DNA from: Megaustenia siamemsis
Lineage: Eukaryota; Mollusca; Gastropoda; Stylommatophora; Ariophantidae
Length of the DNA stretch: 64,000 nucleotides
Assembly (NCBI GenBank): GCA_032433765.1
Contig: JAVIAB010000041.1
Coordinates: 80,934,428-80,998,427 of the forward strand
Direction of reading: 5' to 3'
Below, piece after piece: positions 1-11,125 of the stretch. The translations under genes and the position numbers were made by a program. Each line of letters opens with the position of its first letter. Position 1 is the first letter of the stretch. The notes beneath the pieces are model-generated. The model saw nothing but the letters and a program-made list of their open reading frames with translations, had not been told where the DNA came from and did not search any database.

Positions 1-1920
1 AGCACCCACAAATAGATCTCCACCCATCATAGAGCACCAACAAGAGATCTCCACCCATCATAGAGCACCCACAAGAGATCTCCACCCATCATAGAGCACC
101 CACAAATAGATCTCAACCCATCATAGAGCACCAACAAGAGATCTCCACCCACCATAGAGCACCCACAAGAGATCTCCACCCATCATAGAGCACCCACAAA
201 TAGATCTCAACCCATCATAGAGCACCCACAAGAGATCTCCACCCATCATAGAGCACCCAAAAGAGATCTCCACCCATCATAGGGCAACCACAAGAGATCT
301 CCATCCATCATAGGGCAACCATAAGAGATCTTCACCCATCATAGGGCAACCGCAAGAGATCTTCACCCATCATAGGGCAACCACAAGAGATCTCCACCCA
401 TCATAGGGCAACCACAAAAGATCTCCATCCATCATAGGGCAACCATAAAAGATCTTCACCCATCATAGGGCAACCACAAGAGATCTCCACCCATCATAGG
501 GCAACCACAAGAGATCTTCACCCATCATAGGGCACCCACAAATAGATCTCAACCCATCATAGAGCACCCACAAGAGATCTCCACCCATCATAGAGCACCC
601 AAAAGAGATCTCCACCCATCATAGGGCAACCACAAGAGATCTCCATCCATCATAGGGCAACCATAAGAGATCTTCACCCATCATAGGGCAACCGCAAGAG
701 ATCTTCACCCATCATAGGGCAACCGCAAGAGATCTCCACCCATCATAGGGCAACCACAAAAGATCTCCATCCATCATAGGGCAACCATAAAAGATCTTCA
801 CCCATCATAGGGCAACCACAAGAGATCTCCACCCATCATAGGGCAACCACAAGAGATCTTCACCCATCATAGGGCAACCGCAAGAGATCTTCACCCATCA
901 TAGGGCAACCACAAGAGATCTTCATCCATCATAGGGCAACCATAAAAGATCTTCACCCATCATAGGGCAACCGCAAGAGATCTTCACCCATCATAGGGCA
1001 ACCACAAGAGATCTCCATCCATCATAGGGCAACCATAAGAGATCTCAACCCATCATAGGGCAACCATAAGAGATCTCCACCCATCATAGGGCAACCGCAA
1101 GAGATCTCCACCCATCAAAGGGCATCCACAAGAGATCTCCACCCATCATAAAGCACCCACAAGAGATCTCCACCCATCATAGAGCACCCACAAGAGATCT
1201 CCACCCATCATAGAGCACCCACAAGAGATCTCCACCCATCATAAAGCACCCACAAGAGATCTCCACCCATTATAAAGCACCCACAAGAGATCTCCACCCA
1301 TTATAAAGCACCCACAAGAGATCTCCACCCATCATAGAGCACCCACAAGAGATCTCCACCCACCATAGAGCACCCACAAGAGATCTCCACCCATCATAGA
1401 GCACCCACAAGAGATCTCCACCCATCATAAAGCACCCACAAAAGATCTCCACCCTTCATAAAGCACCCACAAGAGATCTCCACCCATCATAGAGCACCCA
1501 CAAGAGATCTCCACCCATCATAGAGCACCCACAAGAGATCTCCACCCATCATAAAGCACCCACAAGAGATCTCCACCCATCATAAAGCACTCACAAGAGA
1601 TCTCCACCCATTATAAAGCACTCACAAGATATCTCCACCCATCATAGAGCACCCACAAGAGATCTCCACCCATCATAAAGCACTCACAAGAGATCTCCAC
1701 CCATCATAAAGCACTCACAAGAGATCTCCACCCATCATAAAGCACTCACAAGAGATCTCCACCCATCATAAAGCACTCACAAGAGATCTCCACCCATCAT
1801 AAAGCACTCACAAGAGATCTCCACCCATCATAAAGCACTCACAACAGATCTCCACCCATCATAAAGCACTCACAACAGATCTCCACCCATCATAAAGCAC
1901 TCACATTAGATTTCCACCCA
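1..1920. repeat. 31-bp minisatellite, about 62 copies
   Basis: Head-to-tail 31-bp units, each with a BglII palindrome (AGATCT) inside AAGAGATCTCCACCC. Variants cluster in blocks: a GGGCAACC type dominates roughly 260-1120, a GAGCACCC/AAGCACCC type 1120-1560, and an AAGCACTC type to the end. The array starts before the window. Open frames over it are repeat artefacts. Confidence 0.95.
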
Positions 1921-2400
1921 ATCCGGTCTGGAGCAAGCATTGACAACTCTCGCCAGGACCTGCCGGCCTCTATCATTTCATCATAAATGGTTCATTGCCA
2001 TGTCCGCAATGGTCTACCTCTATCATTTCATCATAAATGGTTCATTGCCATGTCCCCAATGGTCTGCCTCTATCATTTCATCATAAATGGTTCATTGCCA
2101 TGTCCCCAATGGTCTGCCTCTATCATTTCATCATAAATGGTTCATTGCCATGTCCCCAATGGTCTGCCTCTTCTTTGTTTGCCAGGTGGTGTTAATGCTA
2201 AAATTAATCCTGGGTGTCGATGCCTGGTTCGTTCCATTCATAGAACGTGGCCTAACCATTTCCAACATCTTTTTCTTTACTTCTTGATTGATGTTGTTAA
2301 TGTCTGATCTTTTAGTGACTTCTTTCTTCATGATGTTTTGGTCCCAATGAATGTTTAGAATCTTCTTATGACAGCGACATTGAAATCCTCTAGTTGACTT
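1921..2400 (-). mobile_element. Degenerate LINE C-terminal fragment
   Basis: Read on the minus strand, roughly 2400 down to 2105 encodes a decayed LINE C-terminal region: FQCRCHKKILNIHW, then a KR/NI-rich stretch, then the Trp-Gln-Thr-Lys-Lys-Arg-Gln block. This fits the family pattern FQ..CLR.IL.I.W followed by a GKR.RGRP-type motif. The tail of this coding region is the sequence amplified in the 50-bp array beside it. No catalytic RT core remains. Family known by pattern only; no database search was possible. Confidence 0.6.
1969..2168. repeat. 50-bp tandem repeat, 4 copies, LINE-derived
   Basis: Four near-identical 50-bp units, each with CATAAATGGTTCATTGCCAT. On the minus strand the unit matches the end of the LINE coding fragment beside it (residues IGDMAMNHL then stop), so the array arose by duplicating the LINE tail. 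Confidence 0.9.
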
Positions 2401-2479
2401 TCTTTCTTATGGTTCATTATCCACGTTTATGCTGCATACAGGGGACTTTTTCTGGTTAGCTGTGTCAGTTCAGGCAAAA

Positions 2480-2824
2480 AACAAAGCTGGCTAGAACTTC
2501 AAGAAATCAAGGATAGTTTTTTACTGAACTAAACATGATTTGGAGGTTGATCATGTGCAGCACAGAGGCCACACTATGGATGTATGAGAACTGTGTACTT
2601 TCAGTGCTTTTATATGGGTCTGATACTTTCAGCTTTTGTATGGGTATGATACTTTCAGCTTTTTTTATGGGTATGATACTTTCAATGGGTTTGTACGAGG
2701 TATGAATGCTGGAGAACAGGAAAACATTAGTGTCCCTTCACTTCATACAAACTGCCTGAGGAAAATGTTGACAAAGTTTTGGTCAAAGTCAGTAATCAAG
2801 AGGAAATACATGCAGCAGTAGCAG
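2480..2824 (+). mobile_element. Degenerate LINE C-terminal fragment
   Basis: The plus strand reads VLSVLLYGSDTFS, the common LINE post-RT motif (V.SVLLYGSETW). About 110 nt later comes LHTNCLRKMLTKFWSKSV, matching the F/LH..CLR.IL...W block. Frames differ between the blocks, so the copy is dead. It lies opposite in orientation to the fragment at 1921-2400, so it is a separate insertion. The LLYGSDTF segment is itself triplicated. Confidence 0.6.
2611..2690. repeat. About 26-bp imperfect triplication inside LINE fragment
   Basis: Three successive copies of TATGGG(T/A)(C/A)TGATACTTTCA separated by T-rich spacers. They repeat the LINE codons for YGSDTF and show local amplification of retroelement coding sequence. 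Confidence 0.75.
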
Positions 2825-2998
2825 GAAGATGACAGATTTGAATGTAGCAGTAGCAAACAGATGACAGAGTTAAATGTAGCATTAGCAAACAGATGACAGA
2901 GTTGAATGTAGCATTAGCAAACAGATGACAGAGTTGAATGTAGCAGTAGCAAACAGATGACAGAGTTGAATGTAGCAGTAGCAAACAGATGACAGAGG
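2825..2998. repeat. 32-bp tandem repeat, about 5 copies
   Basis: Units carry GATGACAGAGTTGAATGTAG and a CAGTAGCAAACA or CATTAGCAAACA end. The array directly follows the LINE fragment. Whether it derives from the LINE is not clear. Confidence 0.9.
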
Positions 2999-3052
2999 TG
3001 GATGGTCACATGCTGAGAAGAGGTCCAGAAGCCAATACAAGTACTATCATGC

Positions 3053-3445
3053 AGTGGACATTTGGGGGAAAGTACAAGAGAGACAGTGGACATTTGGGGG
3101 AAAGTACAAGAGAGGCAGTGGACATTTGAGGGAAAGTACAAGAGAGGCAGTGGACATTTGAGGGAAAGTACAAGAGAGGCAGTGGACATTTGGGGAAAGC
3201 ACAAGAGAGACAGTGGACATTTGGGGGAAAGTACAAGAGAGGCAGTAGACATTTGGGGGAAAGTACAAGAGAGGCAGTGGACATTTGGGGGAAAGTACAA
3301 GAGAGACAGTGGACGTTTGGGGGAAAGTACAAGAGAGGCAGAGGACATTTGGGGGAAAGTACAAGAGAGGCAGTGGACATTTGAGGGAAAGTACAAGAGA
3401 GACAGTGGACGTTTGGGGGAAAGTACAAGAGAGGCAGACAGTGGA
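3053..3445. repeat. 32-bp tandem repeat, about 12 copies
   Basis: Purine-rich plus strand: units begin CAGTGGACATTTGGGGGAAA and end GTACAAGAGAGG. Because 32 is not a multiple of 3, all three frames are cycled, which explains the open frames seen on both strands. Confidence 0.95.
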
Positions 3446-3656
3446 CAACCTGATTGAGGGGGGAGCACATTGTAGGGCAGACTTTGAATAACTCATGACC
3501 ATGGACCAAGGAAAACAGACAAGTCTTGGTGTTGTCTTGCAAGATGTCATGGTGTATGATGACTCTTAGTGTCTTGTCAGTTCAAGGTCAAATGTAAGAA
3601 GATGTGGAAATGGTAAAGAAGATAGGGTCAAAATGATAAACAAATGATGTTGCTAG

Positions 3657-3733
3657 TGTGCACACACACATGTGCTTACACATGCACTCACAGAGAGAGA
3701 AAGAGATAAAGAGAGAGAGAGAGAGAGAGAGAG
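3657..3733. repeat. CA and GA microsatellites
   Basis: A short (CA)n tract, then a mixed GA tract ending in a run of about ten uninterrupted GA. It lies about 60 bp before the first recognised exon. Confidence 0.9.
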
Positions 3734-3796
3734 GAGTGGTAGGAGTGGTACTAATTGTGTTAATGAACATGCATCATCTGTAAAGATATCAAGCAG

Positions 3797-3964
3797 AAAG
3801 CTGATTGGAACTCGGACATCAAGACAAAGTCATCGTTTGATGAGTTGTGGGAGGAGTCAGCAGCCAGCAAGAAGGAGGTCATGTCAAAGTCTTCACTTGT
3901 GAGGAAGTCTAACATAAGGCAACCAGTAACCTCTGCCAGTGCCTGGGCAACACTTGGGCTAGGG
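3797..3964 (+). CDS. Exon 1 of recognised set, unidentified gene (residues 1-56)
   Basis: Open in one frame, ending in GGG followed by the donor GTGAGC. The start is the least certain of the set. I chose AAGCAG|AAAGCT because CAG is the best local acceptor and a branch-like TACTAAT lies 42 bp upstream; the frame is open back to a TGA near 3766. The product reads [20 protein letters not shown] and ends [11 protein letters not shown]: Ser/Lys-rich with a short acidic-aromatic patch (FDELWEE), no known domain. It ends in phase 0, matching exon 2. The intron repeats begin 14 bp after the donor. An upstream, unseen exon must carry the start codon. Function unknown. Confidence 0.6.
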
Positions 3965-3977
3965 GTGAGCAAACATC

Positions 3978-4303
3978 TTTCTGTCTGTCTGTTTGCCTGC
4001 CTGTTTGTCAGTCTGTCTGTCTGTTTACCTGCCTGTCTGTCTTCCTGTCTGTCTGTTTACCTGCCTGTTTGTATATCTGTCTGTCTGTTTACCTGCCTGT
4101 TTGTCTATCTGTCTGTCTGTTTACCTGCCTGTTTGTCTATCTGTCTGTCTGTCTACCTGTCTGTCTGTATGTCTATCCATCCATCCATCCATCCATCCAT
4201 CCATCCATCCATCCATCCATCCATCCATCCATCCATCCATCCATCCATCCATCCATCCATCCATCCATCCATCCATCTATCTATCTATCTATCTATCTAT
4301 TCA
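3978..4303. repeat. CTGT-rich, (CCAT)n and (CTAT)n microsatellites
   Basis: Degenerate CTGTCTGT/TTTGCCTGC units, then about 28 uninterrupted CCAT tetramers from roughly 4164 to 4278, then a few CTAT units. It begins immediately inside the intron. The protein-like reading (CLSV/HPSI) is an artefact. Confidence 0.95.
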
Positions 4304-5232
4304 TCTACAACCCCTCATCCACAACCCCACATTCACAACTCCTCATCTACAACCCTCATCCATAAACCCTCATCCATAAACCCTCATCCATAACTCCTCA
4401 TCCATAACTCCTTATCCACAATCCCTCATCCACAACCCCTCATCCACAACTACTCATTTACAACCCCTCATCCATAACCCCTCATGCTTAACCCCTCATC
4501 CTCAACTCCTCTTCCACAACCCCTCATCCACAACTCCTCATCCACAACCCCTCATCCACAACTCCTCATTTTCAACCCCTCATCCATAACTCCTCATCCA
4601 CATCTCCTCATCCACAACCCCTCATCCACAACTCCTCATCCATAACCCCTCATCCACAACTCCTCATCCACAACCCCTTATCCACAACACCTCATCCACA
4701 ACTCCTCATCTACAACCCTCATCCATAAACCCTCATCCATAACCCCTCATCCATAACTCCTCATCTACAACCCTCATCCATAAACCCTCATCTACAACCC
4801 TCATCCATAAACCCTCATCTACAACCCTCATCCATAACTCCTCATCTACAACCCTCATCCACAACCCGTCATCCACAACACTAATCCATAACCCCTCATC
4901 CACAACCCCTCTTCTATAAATCCTCATCCACAACCCCTCATCTATGAATCTTCATCCACAACCCCTCATCTATAAATCCTCATCCACAACCCCACATCTA
5001 TAAATCCTCATCCACAACCCCTCATCTATAAATCCTCATCCACAACCCCTCATCCACAACCCCTCATCCACAACCCCTCATCTATAAATCCTCATCCACA
5101 ACCCCTCATCTATAAATCCTCATCCAGAACCCCTCATCTATAAATCCTCATCCATAACCCCTCATCCACAACGCCTCATCTATAAATCCTCATCCACAAC
5201 CCCTCATCTATAAATCCTCATCCACAACCCCT
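4304..5232. repeat. 14-15-bp tandem repeat
   Basis: Units such as CTCATCCACAACCC, with variants CTCATCTATAAATC and CTCATCCATAACTC, repeated about 65 times without spacers. Pyrimidine/A-rich, almost no G on the plus strand. Confidence 0.95.
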
Positions 5233-6948
5233 CATCCACTACCAATACCCCACATCCAATAGCTCCCACATCCAATACCCCACATCCAATAGCTCCCTCA
5301 TCCAATATCCCACATCCAATAGCTCCCACATCCAATACCCCACATCCAATACCCCACATCCAATACCCAACATGCAATAGCTCCCACATCCAATACCCCA
5401 TATCCAATACCCCACATGCAATACCCCACATCCAATAGCTCCCTCATCCAATACCCCACATCCAATACCCCACATGCAATATCCCACATCCAATAGCTCC
5501 CACATCCAATACCCAAATCCAATAGCTCCCACATCCAATAGCTCCCACATCCAATACCCCATATCCAATACCCCACATGCAATACCCCACATCCAATAGC
5601 TCCCTCATCCAATACCCCACATCCAATACCCCACATGCAATACCCCACATCCAATAGCTCCCACATCCAATACCCAAATCCAATAGCTCCCACATCCAAT
5701 AGCTCCCACATCCAATAGCCCCCACATCCAATAGCCCCCACATCCAATAGCCCCCACATCCAATAGCCCCACATCCAATAGCCCCCACATCCAATAGCTC
5801 CCACATCCAATAGCGCCCACATCCAATAGCCCCCACATCCAATAGCCCCCACATCCAATAGCCCCCACATCCAATAGCTCCCTCATCCAATACCCCACAT
5901 GCAATACCCCACATCCAATAGCTCCCACATCCAATAGCTCCCACATCCAATAGCTCCCTCATCCAATACCCCACATGCAATACCCCACATCCAATAGCTC
6001 CCACATCCAATAGCCCCCACATCCAATAGCTCCCTCATCCAATACCCCACATGCAATACCCCACATCCAATAGCTCCCACATCCAATAGCTCCCACATCC
6101 AATAGCCCCCACATCCAATAGCCCCCACATCCAATAGCCCCCACATCCAATAGCCCCCACATCCAATAGCTCCCACATCCAATAGCTCCCACATCCAATA
6201 GCCCCCACATCCAATAGCCCCCACATCCAATAGCCCCCACATCCAATAGCTCCCACATCCAATAGCTCCCACATCCAATAGCCCCCACATCCAATAGCCC
6301 CACATCCAATAGCCCCCACATCCAATAGCTCCCTCATCCAATACCCCACATGCAATACCCCACATCCAATAGCTCCCACATCCAATAGCTCCCTCATCCA
6401 ATACCCCACATGCAATACCCCACATCCAATAGCTCCCACATCCAATAGCCCCCACATCCAATAGCTCCCTCATCCAATACCCCACATGCAATACCCCACA
6501 TCCAATAGCTCCCACATCCAATAGCCCCCACATCCAATAGCTCCCTCATCCAATACCCCACATGCAATACCCCACATCCAATAGCCCCCACATCCAATAG
6601 CTCCCACATCCAATAGCCCCCACATCCAATAGCTCCCTCATCCAATACCCCACATGCAATACCCCACATCCAATAGCCCCCACGTCCAATAGCTCCCACA
6701 TCCAATAGCCCCCACATCCAATAGCCCCGACATCCAATAGCCCCCACATCCAATAGCTCCCACATCCAATAGCCCCCACATCCAATAACTCCCTCATCCA
6801 ATACCCCACATGCAATACCCCACATCCAATAGCCCCCACATCCAATAGCCCCCACATCCAATAGCCCCCACATCCAATAGCCCCCACATCCAATAGCCCC
6901 CACATCCAATAGCCCCCACATCCAATAGCCCCCACATCCAATAGCTCT
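5233..6948. repeat. 14-17-bp tandem repeat, about 110 copies
   Basis: Core ACATCCAATA with two main spacers, giving 14-bp (CCCC) and 16-bp (GCTCCC or GCCCCC) units, and periodic CTCATCCAAT and CATGCAAT variants. The order of variants repeats in longer blocks. It follows the previous array without a break and both lie in one intron. Confidence 0.95.
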
Positions 6949-7091
6949 GTTACATTCTAGAAGCTTAGCTTGAGTTGGTTCAGGCAGTGACCTCCTGGTG
7001 GTTTGTTAGGAAGATGGAGAGAAAGTATGAGACTAGTTGAGAGGATAATGATTGAGAATGAGGATTGTCATTGATTGTTTTAATTTGATAG

Positions 7092-7255
7092 GAAGATGGA
7101 GAGATGTACACCAGTCCAGGATTGAACAATCGAAGACAGGAACAACAATCAACGACAGTCTCAGAGAAAGAGCTGCTGGCTCAGGAGAGTATGAAGCTGT
7201 CCAGCAGGAGAGAGCCAGACACTGGTCTGTCTGTGTCGCCTGCCACCACATCAGG
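7092..7255 (+). CDS. Exon 2, unidentified gene (residues 57-111)
   Basis: Acceptor TTTGATAG|GAA and donor GG|GTAAGC bound a 164-nt exon open only in the phase that continues exon 1 (starts phase 0, ends after two bases of a Gly codon). The product starts EDGEMYTSPGLNNRRQEQQS, continues with VSEKELLAQESMKLSSRRE and ends LSVSPATTS: polar, Ser/Gln/Glu-rich, probably disordered, with a short helix-prone middle. The split Gly codon is completed by the first base of exon 3. A near-copy of the exon start (AGGAAGATGGAGAGA) lies about 80 bp upstream. No family recognised. Confidence 0.72.
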
Positions 7256-7377
7256 GTAAGCAAAACTCTGCCAGTTCTAGCTACTTGTGGAGATCAAATC
7301 TGAAACAAATACGAGTACATTTTGAGAAATATGAAATTAGAAAACGTTTTTTTCCAAAGTCAGATTTGTACCTTATT

Positions 7378-9677
7378 ACTCACTGCCCATTGACCATGCC
7401 CTTTGACTGTGTCCATTGACTGTGCCCTTTGACTGTGCCCATTGACTGTGTCCATTGACTGTGCCCATTGACTGTGTCCATTGACTGTGTCCATTGACTG
7501 TGCCCTTTGACTGTGTCCATTGATTTTGCCCATTGACCGTGCCCCTTTGACTGTGCCCTTTGACTGTGCCCATTGACTGTGTCCATTGACTGTGCCTTTT
7601 TGACTGTGCCCATTGACCATGCTCTTTGACTGTGTCCATTGACTGTGTCCATTGACTGTGCCTCTTTGACTGTGCCCATTGACCGTGCCTCTTTGACTGT
7701 GTCCATTGACCATGCCTCTTTGACTGTGCCCATTGACCGTGCCTCTTTGACTGTGCCTCTTTGACTGTATCCATTGACCGTGCCTCTTTGACTGTGCCTC
7801 TTTGACTGTGCCCATTGACCGTGCCTCTTTGACTGTGCCTCTTTGACTGTATCCATTGACTGTATCCATTGACTGTATCCATTGACCGTGCCTCTTTGAC
7901 TGTGCCTCTTTAACTGTGTCCATTGACTGTGCCTCTTTGACAGTGCCTCTTTGACTGTGCCTCTTTAACTGTGCCCTTTGACTGTGCCCTTTGACTGTGT
8001 CCATTGACTGTGCCTCTTTGACTGTGTCCATTGACTGTGCCTCTTTGACTGTGCCCTTTGACTGTGCCCTTTGACTGTGTCCATTGACTGTGCCTCTTTG
8101 ACTGTGTCCATTGACCGTGCCTCTTTGACTGTGCCCATTGACCGTGCCTCTTTGACTGTGCCTCTTTGACTGTATCCATTGACCGTGCCTCTTTGACTGT
8201 GCCTTTTTAACTGTATCCATTGACCGTGCCTCTTTGACTGTGCCTTTTTAACTGTATCCATTGACCGTGCCTCTTTGACTGTGCCTTTTTAACTGTATCC
8301 ATTGACCGTGCCTCTTTGACTGTGCCTCTTTGACTGTATCCATTGACCATGCCTCTTTGACTGTGCCTCTTTGACTGTATCCATTGACCGTGCCTCTTTG
8401 ACTGTGCCTCTTTAACTGTGTCCGTTGACTGTGCCTCTTTGACTGTATCCATTGACCGTGCCTCTTTGACTGTGCCTCTTTGACTGTGCCCATTGACCGT
8501 GCCTCTTTGACTGTGCCTCTTTGACTGTATCCATTGACCGTGCCTCTTTGACTGTGCCTCTTTAACTGTATCCATTGACCGTGCCTCTTTGACTGTGCCT
8601 CTTTAACTGTGTCCATTGACCGTGCCTCTTTGACTGTGCCTCTTTAACTGTGTCCGTTGACTGTGCCTCTTTGACTGTGCCCATTGACCATGCCCTTTGA
8701 CTGTGTCCATTGACTGTGCCCTTTGACTGTGCCCTTTGACTGTGCCCATTGACTGTGTCCATTGACCGTGCCCATTGACTGTGTCCATTGACTGTGCCCT
8801 TTGACTGTGTCCATTGATTTTGCCCATTGATCGTGCCCTTTGACTGTGCCCATTGACTATGCCTCTTTGACTGTGTCCATTGACTGTGCCTTTTTGACTG
8901 TGCCCTTTGACTGTGTCCATTGACTGTGCCTCTTTGACTGTGCCCTTTGACTGTGCCCATTGACCATGCTCTTTGACTGTGTCCATTGACTGTGCCTCTT
9001 TGACCATGCCTCTTTGACTGTGCCCATTGACCGTGCCTCTTTGACTGTATCCATTGACCGTGCCTCTTTGACTGTGCCTCTTTAACTGTGTCCATTGACT
9101 GTATCCATTGACCGTGCCTATTTGACTGTGCCTCTTTAACTGTGTCCATTGACTGTGCCTCTTTGATAGTGCCTCTTTGACTGTGCCTCTTTAACTGTGC
9201 CCATTGACTGTGTCATTCTTTGACTGTATCCATTGACCATGCCCTTTGACTGTGTCCATTGACTGTGCCTCTTTGACTGTGTCCATTGACTGTGCCTCTT
9301 TGACTGTGTCCATTGACTGTGCCTCTTTAAATGTGTCCGTTGACTGTGCCTCTTTGACTGTGCCCATTGACCATGCCCTTTGACTGTGTCCATTGACTGT
9401 GTCCATTCACTGTGCCTCTTTGACTGCCCTTTGACTGTGTCCATTGACTGTGCCTCTTTGACTGTGCCCTTTGACCGTGCTCATTGACTGTGCCCATTGA
9501 CTGTGCGTCTTTGACTGTGCCCTTTGACTGTGTCCATTGACCGTGCCCTTTGACTGTGCCCATTGACTATGCCTCTTTGACTGTGCCCTTTGACTGTGCC
9601 CTTTGACCGTGCCCATTGACTGTGCCCATTGACTGTGCCTCTTTGACTGTGCCCTTTGACCGTGCCCATTGACTGTG
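7378..9677. repeat. 13-14-bp tandem repeat, about 170 copies
   Basis: Units GACTGTGCCCATT, GACTGTGTCCATT, GACTGTGCCCTTT and the 14-bp GACTGTGCCTCTTT alternate in long repeating patterns, filling nearly the whole intron between exons 2 and 3. The array ends about 48 bp before the next acceptor. Minus-strand frames (QSKRHSQW type) result from the period. Confidence 0.95.
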
Positions 9678-9724
9678 TTCAGTAAAGCTGTATAATCTGC
9701 TGTGATCATTAATTATCCCCCCAG

Positions 9725-9888
9725 ACTTAGCAGCCAAAGTCGCAAGATGAAAACTCTGAAACACAAGCAGGAACTTGGCCAGCTCTTGTCGGACACCAAG
9801 CCCAAGTTGAACGACTCTGGTATTGGGCTCAGTCATGTGTCACATGATGATGATGATGATGATGATGATGATGCGGTCGAACTACTTG
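9725..9888 (+). CDS. Exon 3, unidentified gene (residues 111-166)
   Basis: The acceptor TTATCCCCCCAG and donor G|GTAAGC define a 164-nt exon. Its first base completes the Gly codon split at exon 2. The product reads SSQSRKMKTLKHKQELGQLL, then SDTKPKLNDSGIGLSHVSH, then nine Asp, then AVELL. It is a basic helix-prone segment followed by an acidic run. The Asp run is nine consecutive GAT codons, a coding microsatellite that may vary in length. It ends after one base of a codon, as exon 4 requires. Intracellular by composition (no hydrophobic segment); function unknown. Confidence 0.75.
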
Positions 9889-10174
9889 GTAAGCTCAACA
9901 AGTCTTGAATTGTCTGCCCTTTGAGTGCAAAACTAGAGCAGCCTGATTCAAAGTGTCACGAAGAAACAAGTCAAACTTGTACATACACTTCTTCTATTTC
10001 TTTCCTTCCTCATTTTCCTGTCAGTGTTGAGATATTGTTTACTGTCTTTCGCTTTTCTCTTGAACTTTGCTACTGTTATGTACATACATTAGACATTTGA
10101 TATTATTATATTTTCACATCTTCTTGTGTACAGAACATCAACATCTTTGTACCCAGACAGTATCCATTAGTACT
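9889..10174. other. Unique intron sequence
   Basis: AT-rich, non-repetitive start of the intron after exon 3, up to the SINE. I see no coding, splice or repeat signal. Confidence 0.6.
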
Positions 10175-11040
10175 ACAACAGGGAGTTTGGTTGGTGGTCT
10201 TGAGGTAAATCGTTGGCCTCTAAACAAGAAGATCCCTGGTTCAAATCCCACCACAGGTGGCGGTCTCTGGATAGTGAGATCCGATGTCTAGCTCTCTCTG
10301 GATAGTGAGATCCGATGTCTAGCTCTCTCTGGATAGTGAGATCTGATGTCTAGCTCTCTCTGGATAGTGAGATCCAATGTCTAGCTCTCTCTGGATAGTA
10401 AGATCTGATGTCTAGCTCTCTCTGGATAGTGAGATCTGATGTCTAGCTCTCTCTGGATAGTGAGATCTGATGTCTAGCTCTCTCTGGATAGTGAGATCTG
10501 ATGTCTTGCTTTCTCTGGATAGTGAGATCCGATGTCTAGCTCTCTCTGGATAGTGAGATCCGATGTCTAGCTCTCTCTTGATAGTGAGATCCAATGTCTA
10601 GCTCTCTCTGGATAGTGAGATCTGATGTCTAGCTCTCTCTGGATAGTGAGATCCGATGTCTAGCTCTCTCTGGATAGTGAGATCCGATGTCTAGCTCTCT
10701 CTGGATAGTGAGATCCGATGTCTAGCTCTCTCTGGATAGTGAGATCTGATGTCTAGCTCTCTCTGGATAGTGAGATCTGATGTCTAGCTCTCTCCGGCTA
10801 GTGAGATCCGATGTCTAGCCCTCTCAGATAAGGATGAAAGACAGGATATCCTATGTGCACTCTCGCATGTTAAAGAACCTCTGGAAGTTAAAGTGGAATG
10901 GAGTCCGTAAAAAAAATAGTCATTGGCCAGTCAAAAATTGTCAAGTGAATCTACTGGTGCTAACACCACAGATGTGTCCGACCTAAAGGCTCAAATATGG
11001 CTGCTGTGCTGTCAACTAGCATTACAATGCATCCACATCC
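10175..11040 (+). mobile_element. tRNA-derived SINE split by an internal array
   Basis: The head has a Pol III B box, GGTTCAAATCC at 10238-10248, and a D-arm-like region TGGTCTTGAGGT about 45 bp upstream, as in tRNA-derived SINEs. A plausible SINE body resumes near 10816 with GTGCACTCTCGCATGTTAAAG, a motif typical of invertebrate SINE bodies. Between them sits the 31-bp array. The 3' limit is uncertain. Confidence 0.6.
10262..10815. repeat. 31-bp tandem repeat inside SINE, about 18 copies
   Basis: Unit contains GGATAGTGAGATC(C/T)GATGTC and TAGCTCTCTCT. The first unit follows the SINE head (GGCGGTCTCTGGATAGT) and the last merges into the body, so the expansion is of SINE sequence. Confidence 0.93.
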
Positions 11041-11125
11041 ACCTACTAACGGTTGAACGCTAAGATGAAACAAGAAGTTTTACAACCTGTTTTCTGGTCA
11101 CACGAACTTGCATGTCCCAGTGTAG

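Noticed and set aside
1..1920. CRISPR array
   Set aside because: Units are contiguous without variable spacers, and the context is eukaryotic.
2087..2287. Plus-strand 66-codon frame
   Set aside because: Opposite strand of a LINE fragment and part of the 50-bp array.
10175..10262. Functional tRNA gene
   Set aside because: The B box is present but the acceptor and anticodon stems do not pair convincingly. SINE head fits better.
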